A stretch of 64,000 nucleotides of DNA from the NCBI GenBank assembly GCA_036936625.1, contig JAUPFT010000016.1:42734766-42798765 (forward strand). The letters run 5' to 3'. Of this stretch, positions 20,841-31,737 are shown one piece after another. The first letter of the stretch is position 1. Each line of letters opens with the position of its first letter. The notes under the pieces are model-generated. The model was not told the origin of the DNA and searched no databases. It worked only from the letters and a program-made list of their open reading frames with translations. Position numbers and translations under genes: made by a program. The stretch comes from Parnassius smintheus behrii. Lineage: Eukaryota; Arthropoda; Insecta; Lepidoptera; Papilionidae.

Positions 20841-21677
20841 AAGGAATGAGATTAGAAATGGCGTCTCAATTAGTCAACATGCACAGTACAAATATCGAAA
20901 ATCCACTTAAAACGGTATATCGTTAAGACTTTTATTTTTTCGCTTAATTAGAATTTGGAATTGTATACGCAAGTAGGTACATTTATGATATGATATTTTT
21001 TATGATATCATTAATACCTAGCTACCTAGCCTGCTCTGGCGTCTCCTGGGTGGGGTTGATTTTGGTTTCTTAAAATTTTATTCAAAAGTATTAACAAACA
21101 AAATCATCAGTAATTATGAAGAAAGCTGGAACGACTCGTAGCTCACGAATTTGTGAACTTCGACGCGTTCTGACGCGAATGTTAAAATCGCTAACAGGAT
21201 TTATTTATTTTTTGTAGTATAATGCATTTTATTCTTACAAATATTATTTATTTCTTAAAGAAATATTAAAACATTTTATGTCAAGTGCCAGGTCAAAATG
21301 ACCCAACCAACGCCCATGTAGTAATTTTCTTACGTACAAAGACCGCGAAATCTTAGACGCGAAAGCCTACTAGATGGCACTACTTCGTTATTACGCCGCA
21401 GTATGGTTATGTTAGTAGAGAGAAATAGACACGAATGTGTTTTTATTTAAATTGTCGTTTGGTGCTGCGATGATAATTTAAATAATATTATCATCTCAGC
21501 ACCAAAAGGCATTTAACAAAGATGTTTTATAGGTACAGATACCGTGTTGCTAACACATCGCACCGTTCACAGTGACGCCAGTCTTTGATTCATGTGTGCG
21601 TGAGTACCACGTGACGCGCATATCTTACGTATCATGCCCGCATTAGTGTGCGTGACTTCGGTAATAATAGTGCGAAT
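20841..21677. other. Unassigned, with a strong hairpin
   Basis: No gene. Around 21459-21505, TTTGGTGCTGCGATGATAA faces its near-perfect inverse TTATCATCTCAGCACCAAA across about a dozen AT bases. Confidence 0.45.
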
Positions 21678-21800
21678 CGAATGGTTCACCTAATGTTAAG
21701 TGACTACCGCCGTCCATGAACAACCGCAACACCAGGGGAATTGCAGGTGCCGTTGCCGGCCTTTCAGAAGGGAGTAAGCTCTATTCTTGAAAGTCCCCAG
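21678..21800 (-). mobile_element. CR1-like LINE 3' fragment
   Basis: Reverse complement of the tail seen at 33590-33730: CACCTAATGTTAAGTGACTACCGCC, CAACCGCAACACCAGGGGAA and the CTTTCAGAAGGGAGTAAGC region. It is severely 5'-truncated and lacks the poly-A. Confidence 0.75.
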
Positions 21801-22365
21801 ATTTGGTCGCCCCTAATCTGAGACTTTGTTCAGCGAAGACTCGACTTCAGACACAAGCTTATCCCGGTACTCGGAGACATTTTCCTGTGAAATATTGGCA
21901 CGGCCGGTATACAGAGATACAGAGAGAAGCCTTTAGAAAGGGAGCTTTGAAAGAAACAATGTCCAAACTAACGGCCAATGCCTCCCTCTTCGACTCTACT
22001 GCCTCGGCCCAACGATGAGTCAGGTAGACTAGAAGATCACCAGCTGTTAGATCCCAACAAAAACCGAATTAGAGGTCATTGTGATGTGGATGGTGGACAT
22101 TATATTTTAGGTCTTTACAGATGTCTGCCCGTATAAATGTTAACACAAAACAGAAAAGTACTTAATCTAGAAATCACCCATGCGAAGCTGAAGCGTATCA
22201 CTAGTACCTAATATACGTGAACCATCTGGATTTAAAATAGTTGACTGAGAAAACTCCGTCAAATTAGTTTTATTTAGTCTAGGTATAATTTATTTTCAAC
22301 GAGTACGTATAACAACTTTACGATTTTAAGCATGTCGGTCTTTTTTTTCTGAAAGTGTAGGCCCT
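21801..22365. other. Unassigned
   Basis: Higher GC in 21800-22020 than in its surroundings, with a short open frame at 21803-22018, but no recognised protein or repeat family. Confidence 0.3.
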
Positions 22366-22369
22366 GCGG

Positions 22370-23000
22370 CCTTTAAAGTTCACCTTTACAGTTCCTGAAA
22401 ACCCACGAGCTATTGAGTGCAACGACTCTGCTGCATATATATATTGCAGTCTCGAGGTACCCCGACTCCTGCTTTTGGAGAGAAGCTCCTCTAGCTATGG
22501 GGGAGGGCTCGATGTGATTCAAGGGCCCCCTGAAGAAGGTACGAACCTCGGCTTGAACCACTATCGTAATGAGGGGTAACGGGCCGTAACCAAAAACGCC
22601 CGGTATCGCGGTTGTTAAACCTCGTACACGGGTTACGGGTAAGGTACGGCTGTGTATATGACGGTGTGCCCTAGTAGTCTGTCTGTGCCAGTGTAGTGTC
22701 TGAATGTGCATGTGTTGTGTCTCTACGGGTTCCCTCTCCTGTGGAGGCGGGGAGATCGACCTATTCAAGAAGGTGATCCCGTCATCAGGATCATGAAGAA
22801 CGTTTTTGGGACGTTCTCTGGTGGGGGCAGCACTCCTCTCCGGGGAATACGAACTCGCCCCCGACACCAACCGATTTTGCTGTTTTTTAATCGAATCAAA
22901 GTATCTTAAGGATAATTCCTTAAGATACGAAGTGATAGTGGGCATATTGAGGTCGCGGTGGAGATCCACATTTTTCATATAAAATGGAGCTAGGTCGGTC
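22370..23000 (-). mobile_element. Jockey-like LINE 3' end (ORF2 C-terminus and 3' UTR)
   Basis: On the minus strand the peptide includes MPTITSYLKELSLRYFDSI and then RPKNVLHDPDDGITFLNRS. This matches the usual jockey ORF2 C-terminus pattern (LPTI..Y......F......NPL, then RP..VL.DPDD.IT). About 370 bp of GC-rich 3' sequence follows toward 22370. The 5' side ends at the AT microsatellite. Confidence 0.6.
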
Positions 23001-23015
23001 TTCAATTATGCAGTC

Positions 23016-23018
<3 letters not shown>

Positions 23019-23098
<80 letters not shown>
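23019..23098. repeat. (AT)n microsatellite
   Basis: About 80 bp of pure TA. It separates a minus-strand Jockey remnant from a plus-strand gypsy remnant. Confidence 0.95.
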
Positions 23099-23103
<5 letters not shown>

Positions 23104-24010
23104 ATGAATGGATCCCTTATATAGATGAAAAGACGCAAGACCTGGAATTTTGTTATGCTTACCTGGACGATTTTCTAGTGTTCTCGGCAGACAAAGAAAC
23201 TCACAAGAATCACTGGCGCCAAATATTTAATAGACTCAAGAAATATGGAATGGTAATAAACACAAACAAATGCGCATTTGGGGCAACACAAGTAACTTTC
23301 TGGGCTACACTGTCTCAACGCATGCTGTGAAGCCACTGGACTCAAAGGTCAAAGCTATCCAGAGCTTTCCCATTCCGAAAAACGTAAAAGAGCTTAGACG
23401 CGTCCTAGGGATAATTAATTTCTACCAGCGGTTCATCCAAGGTGCTGCACCCTTACATGCACTCCAAATCGGAACTGTCAAAGGATCGTATCCAATCGTC
23501 CTTTCTGATGACAACCTTAAGGCTTTTAACAAGTGCAAACCTCTCAAAGCCTCTGCCAAGCAGCATTACTAGCACACCCAGACCTGCAAGCACGTCTGGT
23601 ACTAGTCACAGACGCCTCAGTCTCGGCCATTGGAGCGGCGTTGCAGCAACGAAAGGATGGCAATTGGCAACCTCTCGCATTTTTTTTCGAGTAAACTAAG
23701 TCCTGCACAAAAGAAATATTCCCCATACGATCGGGAACTACTGGCGATATACGAGTTAATAAAATATTTCCATCACATGCTAGAAGCGAGACGCTTTACA
23801 GCGTATACAGATCACAAACCGTTATGCTTTGTTTTCCACGCAAGAAAAGAGAATTGCACTCACAGGCAATTTAGACGCCTGGATTACATTTCACAATTTA
23901 CGACGGACATACAGCATGTAGCAGGAAAAGATAACGTAGTAGCCGATACACTTTCACAAGTCAAAGACACAACAGTTACCAGGCAAAGAGCACCTACAAC
24001 GTTATTAACG
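23104..24010 (+). pseudogene. pol: Ty3/gypsy pol remnant (RT thumb and RNase H)
   Basis: It starts just before the RT catalytic motif YLDD (23160-23171, in CYAYLDDFLVFS). It continues through the connection region (KCAFG...TFLGYTVS, then LRRVLGIINFYQRFI) into an RNase H: LVTDASVSAIGAAL, then YDRELLAIYELIKYF, and finally YTDHKPL with DYISQFTTDIQHVAGKDNVVADTLS. At least two frameshifts separate these parts. No gag, protease, integrase or LTR is nearby. It is unrelated at fine scale to the Gag-deltaPol elements, which lack this region. Confidence 0.9.
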
Positions 24011-24058
24011 CGGAAGTGCGAAAATTCACCCCCGGACAAAACACCACCAGACAAAGTA

Positions 24059-24260
24059 ACGGCGCTTCTACATGTTGGCCAACACAGTGTTGGTGAATGT
24101 AGTGGCCAATAGCATTGGCCAACGTGTAGAGCGGGTGTTCGGGCTTCATTGGTATCTATTGGAACGATGGTGTACAAGTTGGCGCGAGATCCGTGTGGTG
24201 TCGGTTTTTTACAAAAGATCAAAGGATTGTTGGCAGAGTTTGGTCGCCGCGTCCACACGT
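24059..24260. repeat. Short inverted-repeat element, family D
   Basis: GGCGCTTCTACATGTTGGCC at 24059 faces CATTGGCCAACGTGTAGAGC near 24120-24140. A further CCACACGTTGGCC lies at about 24254. A related inverted copy is at 26105-26210. No coding capacity. It is probably a decayed MITE. Confidence 0.45.
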
Positions 24261-24544
24261 TGGCCGCGCGTTTAGTTTGTTAAAGGCTCCCAGAGTGATT
24301 ACATACACGCATCTGATTTAAATTTTATATTCACGCTTTGTGGGGTGGATGCCCCATTTACGAGCCTTTTAGTGCCAATTTCAACTTTAAACATTTCTAC
24401 TACTTTAATTAGTGCGATTTAATTATTTTTTAACATTTTCTTTAATGGATTTGAGCTATTTAAGAAAAAATTAACATTTATTTACAATCAAATTATTACG
24501 ATAATAATTTTAAAATGAAAAAAAAATATGAAGCACGTCGTTTA
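24261..24544. other. Unassigned AT-rich DNA
   Basis: Nothing recognised. Confidence 0.4.
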
Positions 24545-24546
24545 CA

Positions 24547-24855
24547 CGTGGTAGAACCACGCAGTTATATTAGAAGTATAGTTGTAGCACGAATGGGTCG
24601 GTTCGACCGGGGAAGGACTACGCTCTCACAGAATATCAGCGTAAAATAGTAGCTTAATAATGCTGCGTTTCGTATGGTGAGTGTAGAGAACCGGAGACCC
24701 TTTTTATAGAAAACGAGGCTTTTCATCTTAGTTCTCACGGGTGACAACGCATCTGCATTCGATTCGTAATCGAGGATTGATGTGTGGGCCACGATAACCA
24801 CTTACCATCAGGTGGACTGTGTGCTCGCTTGTCACCCTATCCTATAAAAAACGTC
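24547..24855 (+). mobile_element. SINE family A, copy 6
   Basis: Near full length, from GTGGTAGAACCACGCAGTTA to GCTCGCTTGTCACCCTATCC and a short A-rich tail. It has small deletions near the head and before GTGTGGGCCACG. Confidence 0.78.
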
Positions 24856-25394
24856 CATTTTTTATAATTTAATCGTTTAAAAGTTTTCGAATCATCATCA
24901 TCATTACAGCTCTTCACAAGTGAACTACTGAACATCCACGGCGGTTTTGGGCCAGTTTCCTTCTCATGAGCTTCTCATTTATGTTCTAAGTTATAATTAG
25001 TACCTATTATTAAGTCTATTGTTTTTGTCTGTCTCAAAAAATAATTAAATTACCAAATAAATTGTAAGGTATTTTTGTATATTACATCGAATGTCTGATA
25101 GAAAAGCAAGTAGGTACATCTTTTGCTAAACTTTAAAATCAAAACCCAATTTTAAAACATAGACGAATCGATAATAACTTCATTAACTTCAAAATAAGTT
25201 TAGTTCTAATTAATGGTTTTTATTCCAGTTTATCATGCATTTAAGGAATAAATAAAGCCAAATAAATAACTTAAATTCCCGTTTATGACCCTCCTGCTTT
25301 ACATTACATGTCTGAAATAAAGTACTTCTTATTAGGTACGTAAAACCAAATATCAGCCTGACGGCTGACGATATGCACTTCATAAATAAATAAA
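24856..25394. other. Unassigned AT-rich DNA
   Basis: Nothing recognised apart from simple AT-rich tracts. Confidence 0.4.
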
Positions 25395-25770
25395 TCATAA
25401 ATCATAAATTTTTATTTGAAAGAATCACGGTATAAAAAATCTTACAATTTATCTAGTGCACTCGTGTTTCGCTAACAATGGTAAATAGCATGCAAATACG
25501 GAATCAACAATATTTATAAATATTTATAATAATTAATCACTATCTAAAAAATCTTTTACATCGTAATAACATTCGGTTTTTAACCAATTAAACAAATGTT
25601 TCTTAAATAATCTTTCGCTTAATAATTTAAATTCATTAGGTAGTTTATTAAATATTTTTATACACATATCTAGATAACTTTTGTTGTATTTAACAAATCT
25701 AGGTATAACATCTAGAACTATTTCTTCTGGGTCACGTCGGTTTCGGGGATATATTATATCTCGCGCTTTT
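25395..25770 (-). mobile_element. LINE ORF2 C-terminal fragment and 3' end
   Basis: Read on the minus strand it gives RFVKYNKSYLDMCIKIFNKL, then PNEFKLLS...FKKHLFNWLK and CYYDVKDFLD before a stop. This FNKLP....K......FK..L..WL..K.FY...EFL pattern is common at the C-terminus of insect LINE reverse-transcriptase proteins. The clade was not determined. It is truncated about 70 codons in. Confidence 0.65.
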
Positions 25771-25879
25771 TAAAGACAAACATGCCAACTTCATAAATGT
25801 ACATTTCGTATATCTATTTACAGCCCTATTAATATTCACCATTCTTTTATAATTCTTTTATAAAAACGTTAACCCCACG

Positions 25880-26055
25880 CTAGTATTATCTCCTGTATCG
25901 TCGAGGCAGTTTACAAACCTAAATTACACAAGAACACACATCCAGACCCGGAACAATTACTTGTAGGACATACAAATACTCGTTCCGTGCGGGATTCGAA
26001 CCCGCGGCCCCTGGCGCAGCCACTCATTGCTAAGCCACTGCGCCACGGAGCCGTC
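25880..26055 (-). mobile_element. tRNA-derived SINE family B, copy 1
   Basis: On the minus strand the head has a good RNA polymerase III A box (TGGCGCAGTGG) and B box (GGTTCGAATCC) in a tRNA-like fold (GGCTCCGTGGCGCAGTGG...CGGGTTCGAATCCCGCACGG). A body follows containing GTTCCGGGTCTGGATGTG and TAGGTTTGTAAACTGCC. A second copy is at 54730-54955. Confidence 0.8.
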
Positions 26056-26104
26056 GTCTAAAATAAAATAACTTCGTCCGCACATAGGCCTGAACCGAAG
26101 CAAA

Positions 26105-26210
26105 CTGAACGACCTTCCAACGTGTGGATGCTATCACAAAATCTTGGCCAATATCTTCGCCACTACATTCGCCACTGTGTTGGCCAACGTGTAGAGCCGC
26201 CGTAACACAA
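26105..26210. repeat. Family D short repeat, second copy
   Basis: It holds CTTCCAACGTGTGGATGC, TTCGCCACTACATTCGCC and TTGGCCAACGTGTAGAGC. It is the inverse of the sequence at 24059-24140. Confidence 0.45.
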
Positions 26211-26384
26211 CGTACAAAATCGGGAAGGGCAGGAAGATTCCCTGACTATTATCGCCCGTACCACGATCTCTGGCGGGGGGTGATGTGGAGGCATACCGAA
26301 CCTGGCATCTTCAACGCGCCGCAACGAGAGCGCTACTTACTGAAACTATGGCGAGACCATATCTAGCTAGGTCTTTGATGGCCC

Positions 26385-26680
26385 GGCCACACTAAGGAGA
26401 AATGCCGTTAATTATCGCGTTGATGGACATTGAATGTAGGTGTGGCCACGAATTAACGCGATAATTTTCAACGGCATTAACAATGCCGTTTCCCGTTTGC
26501 CAATAACTCGAGTGGCGGTACATCAAAAAGGATTAACGCGCGAATAATCGCGTTGAAGCGGCCACACTACGTTTGTCTCATTGAGCACGGTGAGTGCTCA
26601 ATGAGATGGACTCACTCAATGAGTGGGTTGCATTTATGGCTGCGATGGAGTGGAGTAATGAAAAAGCTTTTCGAGATTGA
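26385..26680. repeat. Fold-back (MITE-like) cluster with a MADF-like start
   Basis: CGGCCACACTAAGG and its inverse GTGTGGCCACG bracket AATGCCGTTAATTATCGCG. That is followed by its own inverse (CGCGATAATTTTCAACGGCATT) and by another GCGGCCACACTACG at about 26562. At 26645 an ATG reads MEWSNEKAFRD before a stop, resembling the start of a MADF DNA-binding domain. MADF proteins accompany PIF/Harbinger transposases. Both the family and the coding remnant are tentative. Confidence 0.4.
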
Positions 26681-27080
26681 ATTAAATAAAATTACTTCAA
26701 AAGTACTTTAATTTACGGTATGAAACTAAGAAAAATAAGCGGGAGAAAAAAAAAACAATTTTGCAAGTCAAAATTCGTAGTGTACAGTGGTACGAAACCC
26801 TGAGTATGTGCTCAGTATGTGCTGCAGCTCAGTCGGTGCGGTGCTAGGTACGTGTATCTAGTTCGCACTTGACCAGTATTTATGATTGGCTTATTAGTTA
26901 TTACGTCATTAAAATATATTTACGTTTGTCTTATTATTTAGCTTAAACCGTTGGACATCTTTCTAGTGTATTTTGGGTGCGAGAAAATAAAATAAAACAT
27001 ACTTAAATAGATTTACAGTGTACGTTTCCTGTGCATTTGTAGCATCCACCACCTTCTTTTTCTTTGTATTCATTTTTTTT
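26681..27080. other. Unassigned AT-rich DNA
   Basis: Nothing recognised. Confidence 0.4.
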
Positions 27081-27084
27081 TATT

Positions 27085-27340
27085 TTATAGGATAGGGTGA
27101 CAAACAAGCACACAATCCACCTGATGGTATGTGGATGCTGTAGCCCACATACATCTACATCTATCCTCGATTACGAATCAAAATGCAGATGCGTTGTCAC
27201 CCGTGAGTACTAGGATGGAATGCCTCGTTTGCTGTAAAAAGAGTCTCCGGTTCTCTACACTCACCATACGAAACACAGCAGCATTAAGCTACTATTTTAC
27301 GCTGGTATTATGTGAGACCGTGGTCCTTCCCCGGTCGAAA
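27085..27340 (-). mobile_element. SINE family A, copy 7 (head missing)
   Basis: Tail on the left (TATAGGATAGGGTGACAAAC). The body runs to CCTTCCCCGGTCGA, where it stops about 60 bp before the expected head and unrelated DNA begins. Confidence 0.78.
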
Positions 27341-27344
27341 CATT

Positions 27345-27980
27345 TAACAACGGTAAAGAAAATATACACTACGCGAAAAGAAGCGACACTTAAGCATGTG
27401 TGCACGTGAAATCGCTTGCGGCTATGTTTGGGTGTCTGGATGTGCGCGGGGGCCTTGTGAGGCGCACGGGGCGTGGAACGGGCAGTCGCCAACTGCCCTG
27501 GCAGAGGGCTAGTACAATTTGTTGGCCGCCAAACCTTTGACACGCCATGCCTATGCTTTCATTTGGATTTTATAAAAAAAACATGCTACGAATTTTAGCA
27601 ATTGTTAGAAATAATAATGAAAATTATATAAGTAGTCGATAAATCAAAAAATATATAAGATTAAATTAATTTTTAAAGGGTAATGGGTAAAACTGATTTT
27701 TGCGTACTGAAGTACTAAGTGTTGGTTAATTATTTAAGATTACCATTGACTTTCGTGCATATTTGGTTGTGTCGGAAGTTTTAATATTCCCCATTTTTAA
27801 AGATATTTAATAAAAGTTGATTTAAAATTGAACGTATCTTTCACTACCCAAGTACATAAGTTTAAATAATATATAACATATACCTACTATGTATTCTTCG
27901 TAGTCTTTCACAAATTCCATTTCGGTTCTATATCAACCCTAGCGTTACACGCTTCGACTTAAGGTCACCGGCGCTTAAGC
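27345..27980. other. Unassigned
   Basis: 27420-27545 is GC-rich (GGGCGTGGAACGGGCAGTCG) with no recognised protein. The rest is AT-rich. Confidence 0.35.
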
Positions 27981-27984
27981 TCTC

Positions 27985-28200
27985 ACGTACGGAGAGTGTC
28001 ACCGCTGTGACAACGGCAAATTTAACGCCGTTCAACGGCAAATTTAATGCCGTTCAACGGGAAACGACGTTGACCGTTCAAGTGTAGCCACTCATTTTAT
28101 CGCGTTAAATTTAAGGCAATAATTGTTGCGTTTATAGGCATTGACGTTGCTCGTTAGTGTAGCCGCAGCATGAGTATTTAACCACAAAGAGCTAGGTCAA
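27985..28200. repeat. Fold-back cluster related to 26385
   Basis: Tandem GCCGTTCAACGGCAAATTTA units, then AGTGTAGCCACTC, TTTATCGCGTTAAATTTAAG and AGCGGCCACGCCACTC. It shares the CGTT/GCG-rich inverted motifs of the earlier cluster. No coding capacity. Confidence 0.4.
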
Positions 28201-29280
28201 GCGGCCACGCCACTCACCTCAATCAGGTTGCGCGCGAGCGGCAGTGTTGGGAAATGTACAATAATTATTGGATTCTTACAATAATTTGTTACACGAAACT
28301 AAATTGTACCATAAAACATAGCTTTCTCATTATTGTACGCTTTTATACAATATTTTCCTATTTTTACAAAATATAAGTTCAATACTAGACACACGCAACT
28401 TTAAAATGTATGAACGAACGTATCACGTACTTATACCAAATAATGTAGTTATCGTTTCTAAAAGCGTAAAACGTCTTGTATAGGAATGCATATCATTTGA
28501 ACCGACGACACAATTGGCAAATCAAATTGTCTCCAATGTCCCGTATGCAACAACTTCTCAGCAGTCAAATCCGTCTACACGTCGAAATTTCGAAGTCGAA
28601 GAAGAAGACGACTTCAAATTTTCCATTCCTGTTTAGTTCATATTGTATAATTCCGTGCCCTAAGTTTTATTATTAAAAAAAAAATCTAATAACATATTTT
28701 TTGTTTATGTAAATATAAAGAAATAGCAAAAACCTATTAAATTTGGATTTAGACAGCTTAAATAAATAAAAAAATCTTTAGCAAAAAATACAATAATTCC
28801 ACCCAAAATACAATATTTTCTAGCTTGGCAACACCATAATTTCGCACCAACCATTTCCCTACACTGGCGAGCGGCTCCCCCGTCCCCGTCAGTCCGCAGC
28901 TGCTTCCGACGCAGGACGTTTGCCACTCTCGCGCCGGTCCGGCATAACGCTTTCGTCCGCTTAATTGTAGTCTCATTGTGCATGATATCAAGTACTGTAT
29001 AAATTCTATCTTTTGTTCTGTGCTAATCCTTCCTTTCTTTTGCTGTCACTGTGTATGCTATCCGCCTTTCTAAATTCTCTTTGTGCTTGTGGACAATAAA
29101 CATCTCGTGTGTTATATGTGGTGAGTGGTGACTTTTATTTACATACATCACTACATAGCTTACTAGCGATCATCTTCTGCTTTATTGATATCTGGATTCT
29201 ACAACAGCGCCACCTACCGGGTCCAACCATTCCTTTACCTTCGCAGAAATGCAAGTAATACGTTATGTGGGCTCCAGACT
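28201..29280. other. Unassigned; possible decayed LTR or gene end
   Basis: 28850-29200 is GC-rich, then contains GGACAATAAACATCTCGTGT, a polyadenylation-like context. It could be part of a solo LTR or a transcript end. No matching partner was found in the window. Confidence 0.25.
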
Positions 29281-29370
29281 CCTGTGTGATTCACGGCGTG
29301 AATTCACGCCGTAATTTTGCCGCGAACTCGACGCGAAAAACACATCCCTCCACATTCGCAATCGTTCACA
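29281..29370. repeat. Palindrome-bearing MITE fragment, family E
   Basis: 29293-29312 is a perfect 20-bp palindrome (ACGGCGTGAATTCACGCCGT). It is followed by CCCTCCACATTCGC, which recurs at 30325-30465 and 31000. Confidence 0.5.
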
Positions 29371-29631
29371 GTTTAGTTCGCGCGCTCGTCGAAAATGGAC
29401 GCTGAAATATGCACTGCTATTGCCGTGACGCTTTGACTCACGACAATTACGTGTATATAAAAGATAAAAACCGTATTTGTAGTGTTTTTACAATTATCGC
29501 TTTCTCCTAGAAAAGCATCGATCACGTCAAAGGGAATCCAAATGGGCTTGTAAATTTTGTCGCTACTTGCTCCAGAATTCCTCTCAGAATCCTTCACCTT
29601 TTTCTTATAATTTCTATAACTGTTTTCGAGG

Positions 29632-29910
29632 CAGAGCCATGCTGCAGTTATATTAGTAGTATAGTTGTAGCACGAATGGGTCGGCCCGACCGGGGAAGGA
29701 CCACGCTCTCACAGAATACCAACGTAAAATAGTAGCTTAATGCTGCTGTGTTTCGTATGGTGAGTGTAGAGAACCGGAGACCTTTTTACTGGAAACGAGG
29801 CATTCTGCATTTTGATTCGTCGAGGATAGATGTAGATGTCTATGGGCTACAACATCCACATACCATCAGGTGGACTTTGTGCTCGTTTGTCACCCTATCC
29901 TATAAGATAA
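29632..29910 (+). mobile_element. SINE family A, copy 8
   Basis: From about GGCAGAGCCATGCTGCAGTT to CACCCTATCCTATAAGATAA. An internal deletion of about 30 bp follows GAGGCATTCTGCATT. Confidence 0.75.
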
Positions 29911-30144
29911 AATAAAATAATACTCATTATTTCCTTTATTCGTATTCATGCGTCATGTATTTTCAATTTATTTTTATGATCTTTGTGTTTAGCATCCCAT
30001 AAAATGGGTTCGACATAATAACACTCGATCAATAAGAGTTCCTGCTCGTTCGTCCAACTGACGCTCAGTTTGACGCACCGTCTTCCGTAAAAAAAATACA
30101 AATAAGCACAACCTCACAGCAACGAGTCTCGTGCGTTACTGTTT

Positions 30145-30300
30145 TCGCGCGCGAGTGTGGATGCGCTTGCGTTCACGGGAGGTTCACACCTCGTAAACCC
30201 TTTGAAGCGGAGACAAAATACCGACACTGAACGGGGAACATGGCGTGAAAAGACGCGAAGCCCGTGAACGGGCGCGAAAGCCATCCACACTCGCGGTTCA
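30145..30300. mobile_element. Small MITE, family E
   Basis: Left end CGCGAGTGTGGATGCGCTTG...TTCACGGG. The right end is the inverse of CGCGAGTGTGGATGGCTTTC...GTTCACGGG. About 150 bp with inverted ends of about 30 bp and no coding frame. The left end is cut close to other family E sequence. Confidence 0.5.
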
Positions 30301-30317
30301 CGCCTTTCACAGGTGTT

Positions 30318-30465
30318 CACGGCGTGAATGTGGAGGGCGCTTTATACCGGTATGGCAGCGCAAAATACGAACAAACAAAAATTTATTTTTATATATCATG
30401 GCGGCTCCACATTATCGCCGTGAATTCACGACACAAGTCGTGCCCTCCACATTCACGGGATGCTC
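30318..30465. mobile_element. Small MITE, family E, second unit
   Basis: CGTGAATGTGGAGGGCGC at about 30322 faces its inverse GTGCCCTCCACATTCACG near 30446. Internal CGCCGTGAATTCACG is again palindromic. It directly follows the previous unit. Confidence 0.5.
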
Positions 30466-30561
30466 ACAATCGTTCGGGAAACCTGCCGCGAAACGGACGT
30501 AGAAGTTGCTGTTGCAATAACTTTATTTATTTATTTAATATATATTAATTATATACTTTAT

Positions 30562-30875
30562 ACGTGGTAGAGCCATGCTGCAGTTGTATTAGTAGTATAG
30601 TTGTAGCACGAATGGGTCGGCTCGACCGGGGAAGGACCACACTCTCATAGAATACCAGCGTAAAAATAGTAGATTAATGCTACTACTATTACTTCGTATG
30701 GTGAGTGTAGAGAACCGCAGACCCTTTTTACTGGAAACGAGGCATTTCATTTTAGTCCTCAGGGGTGACAACGCATCTGCATTTTGATTTGTAATCGAGG
30801 ATAGATGTAGATGTCTACGGACCGCAGCAACAACTTACCATCAGGTGAACTGTGTGCCAGTTTGATCACTATTTA
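30562..30875 (+). mobile_element. SINE family A, copy 9
   Basis: From GTGGTAGAGCCATGCTGCAG to CATCAGGTGAACTGTGTGCC. The tail decays after GTTTGATCAC. Confidence 0.76.
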
Positions 30876-31690
30876 GACGTCCAAAACAAGAAATTTATTG
30901 GAATGCGTTGAGAAAAAAAAGGAGATGGTGTATGACTAAATTAAGTCATCCGTACGCCTCTGTAGTCCAAAACGAACTGGCACGGTGCCGGGTGCCGTGA
31001 ATGTGGATGTGTACGCGTGAACCCTTTGTTGCGGGACAAAAGACAATTTCGATAAATTTTAATTTATTTATTTATTTAATTCAAAATTATTATTTTTATA
31101 AAATGTCAGTGCTATAAGTTTCTACTCCGTTCACATGCTACACTACATTTTCCAGACGTTAAGAAGGTCATCCAGTACATATATATCAGCTAGTCTATTC
31201 ATAGATTTATCGGCAAAATTTAGTTCCCAGTCAAAAAGTGGAAATAATAACCATTCCATTTATATCTAGAATACAAAGACTGAAAACAATAGACCTCTGA
31301 GGTGTGAAACAACTAGAACATCGATCGCAAATACACTTGGAAGTGAAAGATGGAGATTTAAGAGGATTCTAAGTCTTTGAAGCTTTGATTAATTATTTTT
31401 TAGAAACTACCAACCCATTCTATCTACTCTTGAGGACCTAATTCACGTGGCGTAATTAATTAAATTTAAAATAATCAAAAACGTGGCGTAATTACTTAAA
31501 TTTAAAATTATTTAATTGCATGCCCTAAGCGCAAAGCGCGTAGGTATGTTCTACTAGCGCCTAAAAATCCGACGTTTTGTCGCATGAAATCATATCTAAC
31601 AATCATATAAAACATACGAGTATATATGATATAAAAGCACATTGTCAAAAAGATTTTTTTTTTCAAATCGATTAATTGCTATTATTACAT
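30876..31690. other. Unassigned AT-rich DNA with family E remnant
   Basis: About 30975-31030 holds CCGTGAATGTGGATGTGTAC, a family E end. The remainder is unrecognised. Confidence 0.35.
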
Positions 31691-31737
31691 TAAAAAAGTA
31701 GTTTCAGTGGCTTCTGGTGTAGATTTATCAAGTTCGT

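Noticed and set aside
22920..23138. Frame with an Ile-Tyr repeat
   Set aside because: A translation of the AT microsatellite.
25980..26055. A functional tRNA gene
   Set aside because: The A and B boxes are those of a SINE head with a long SINE body attached, and a second copy has the same body. Not a standalone tRNA.
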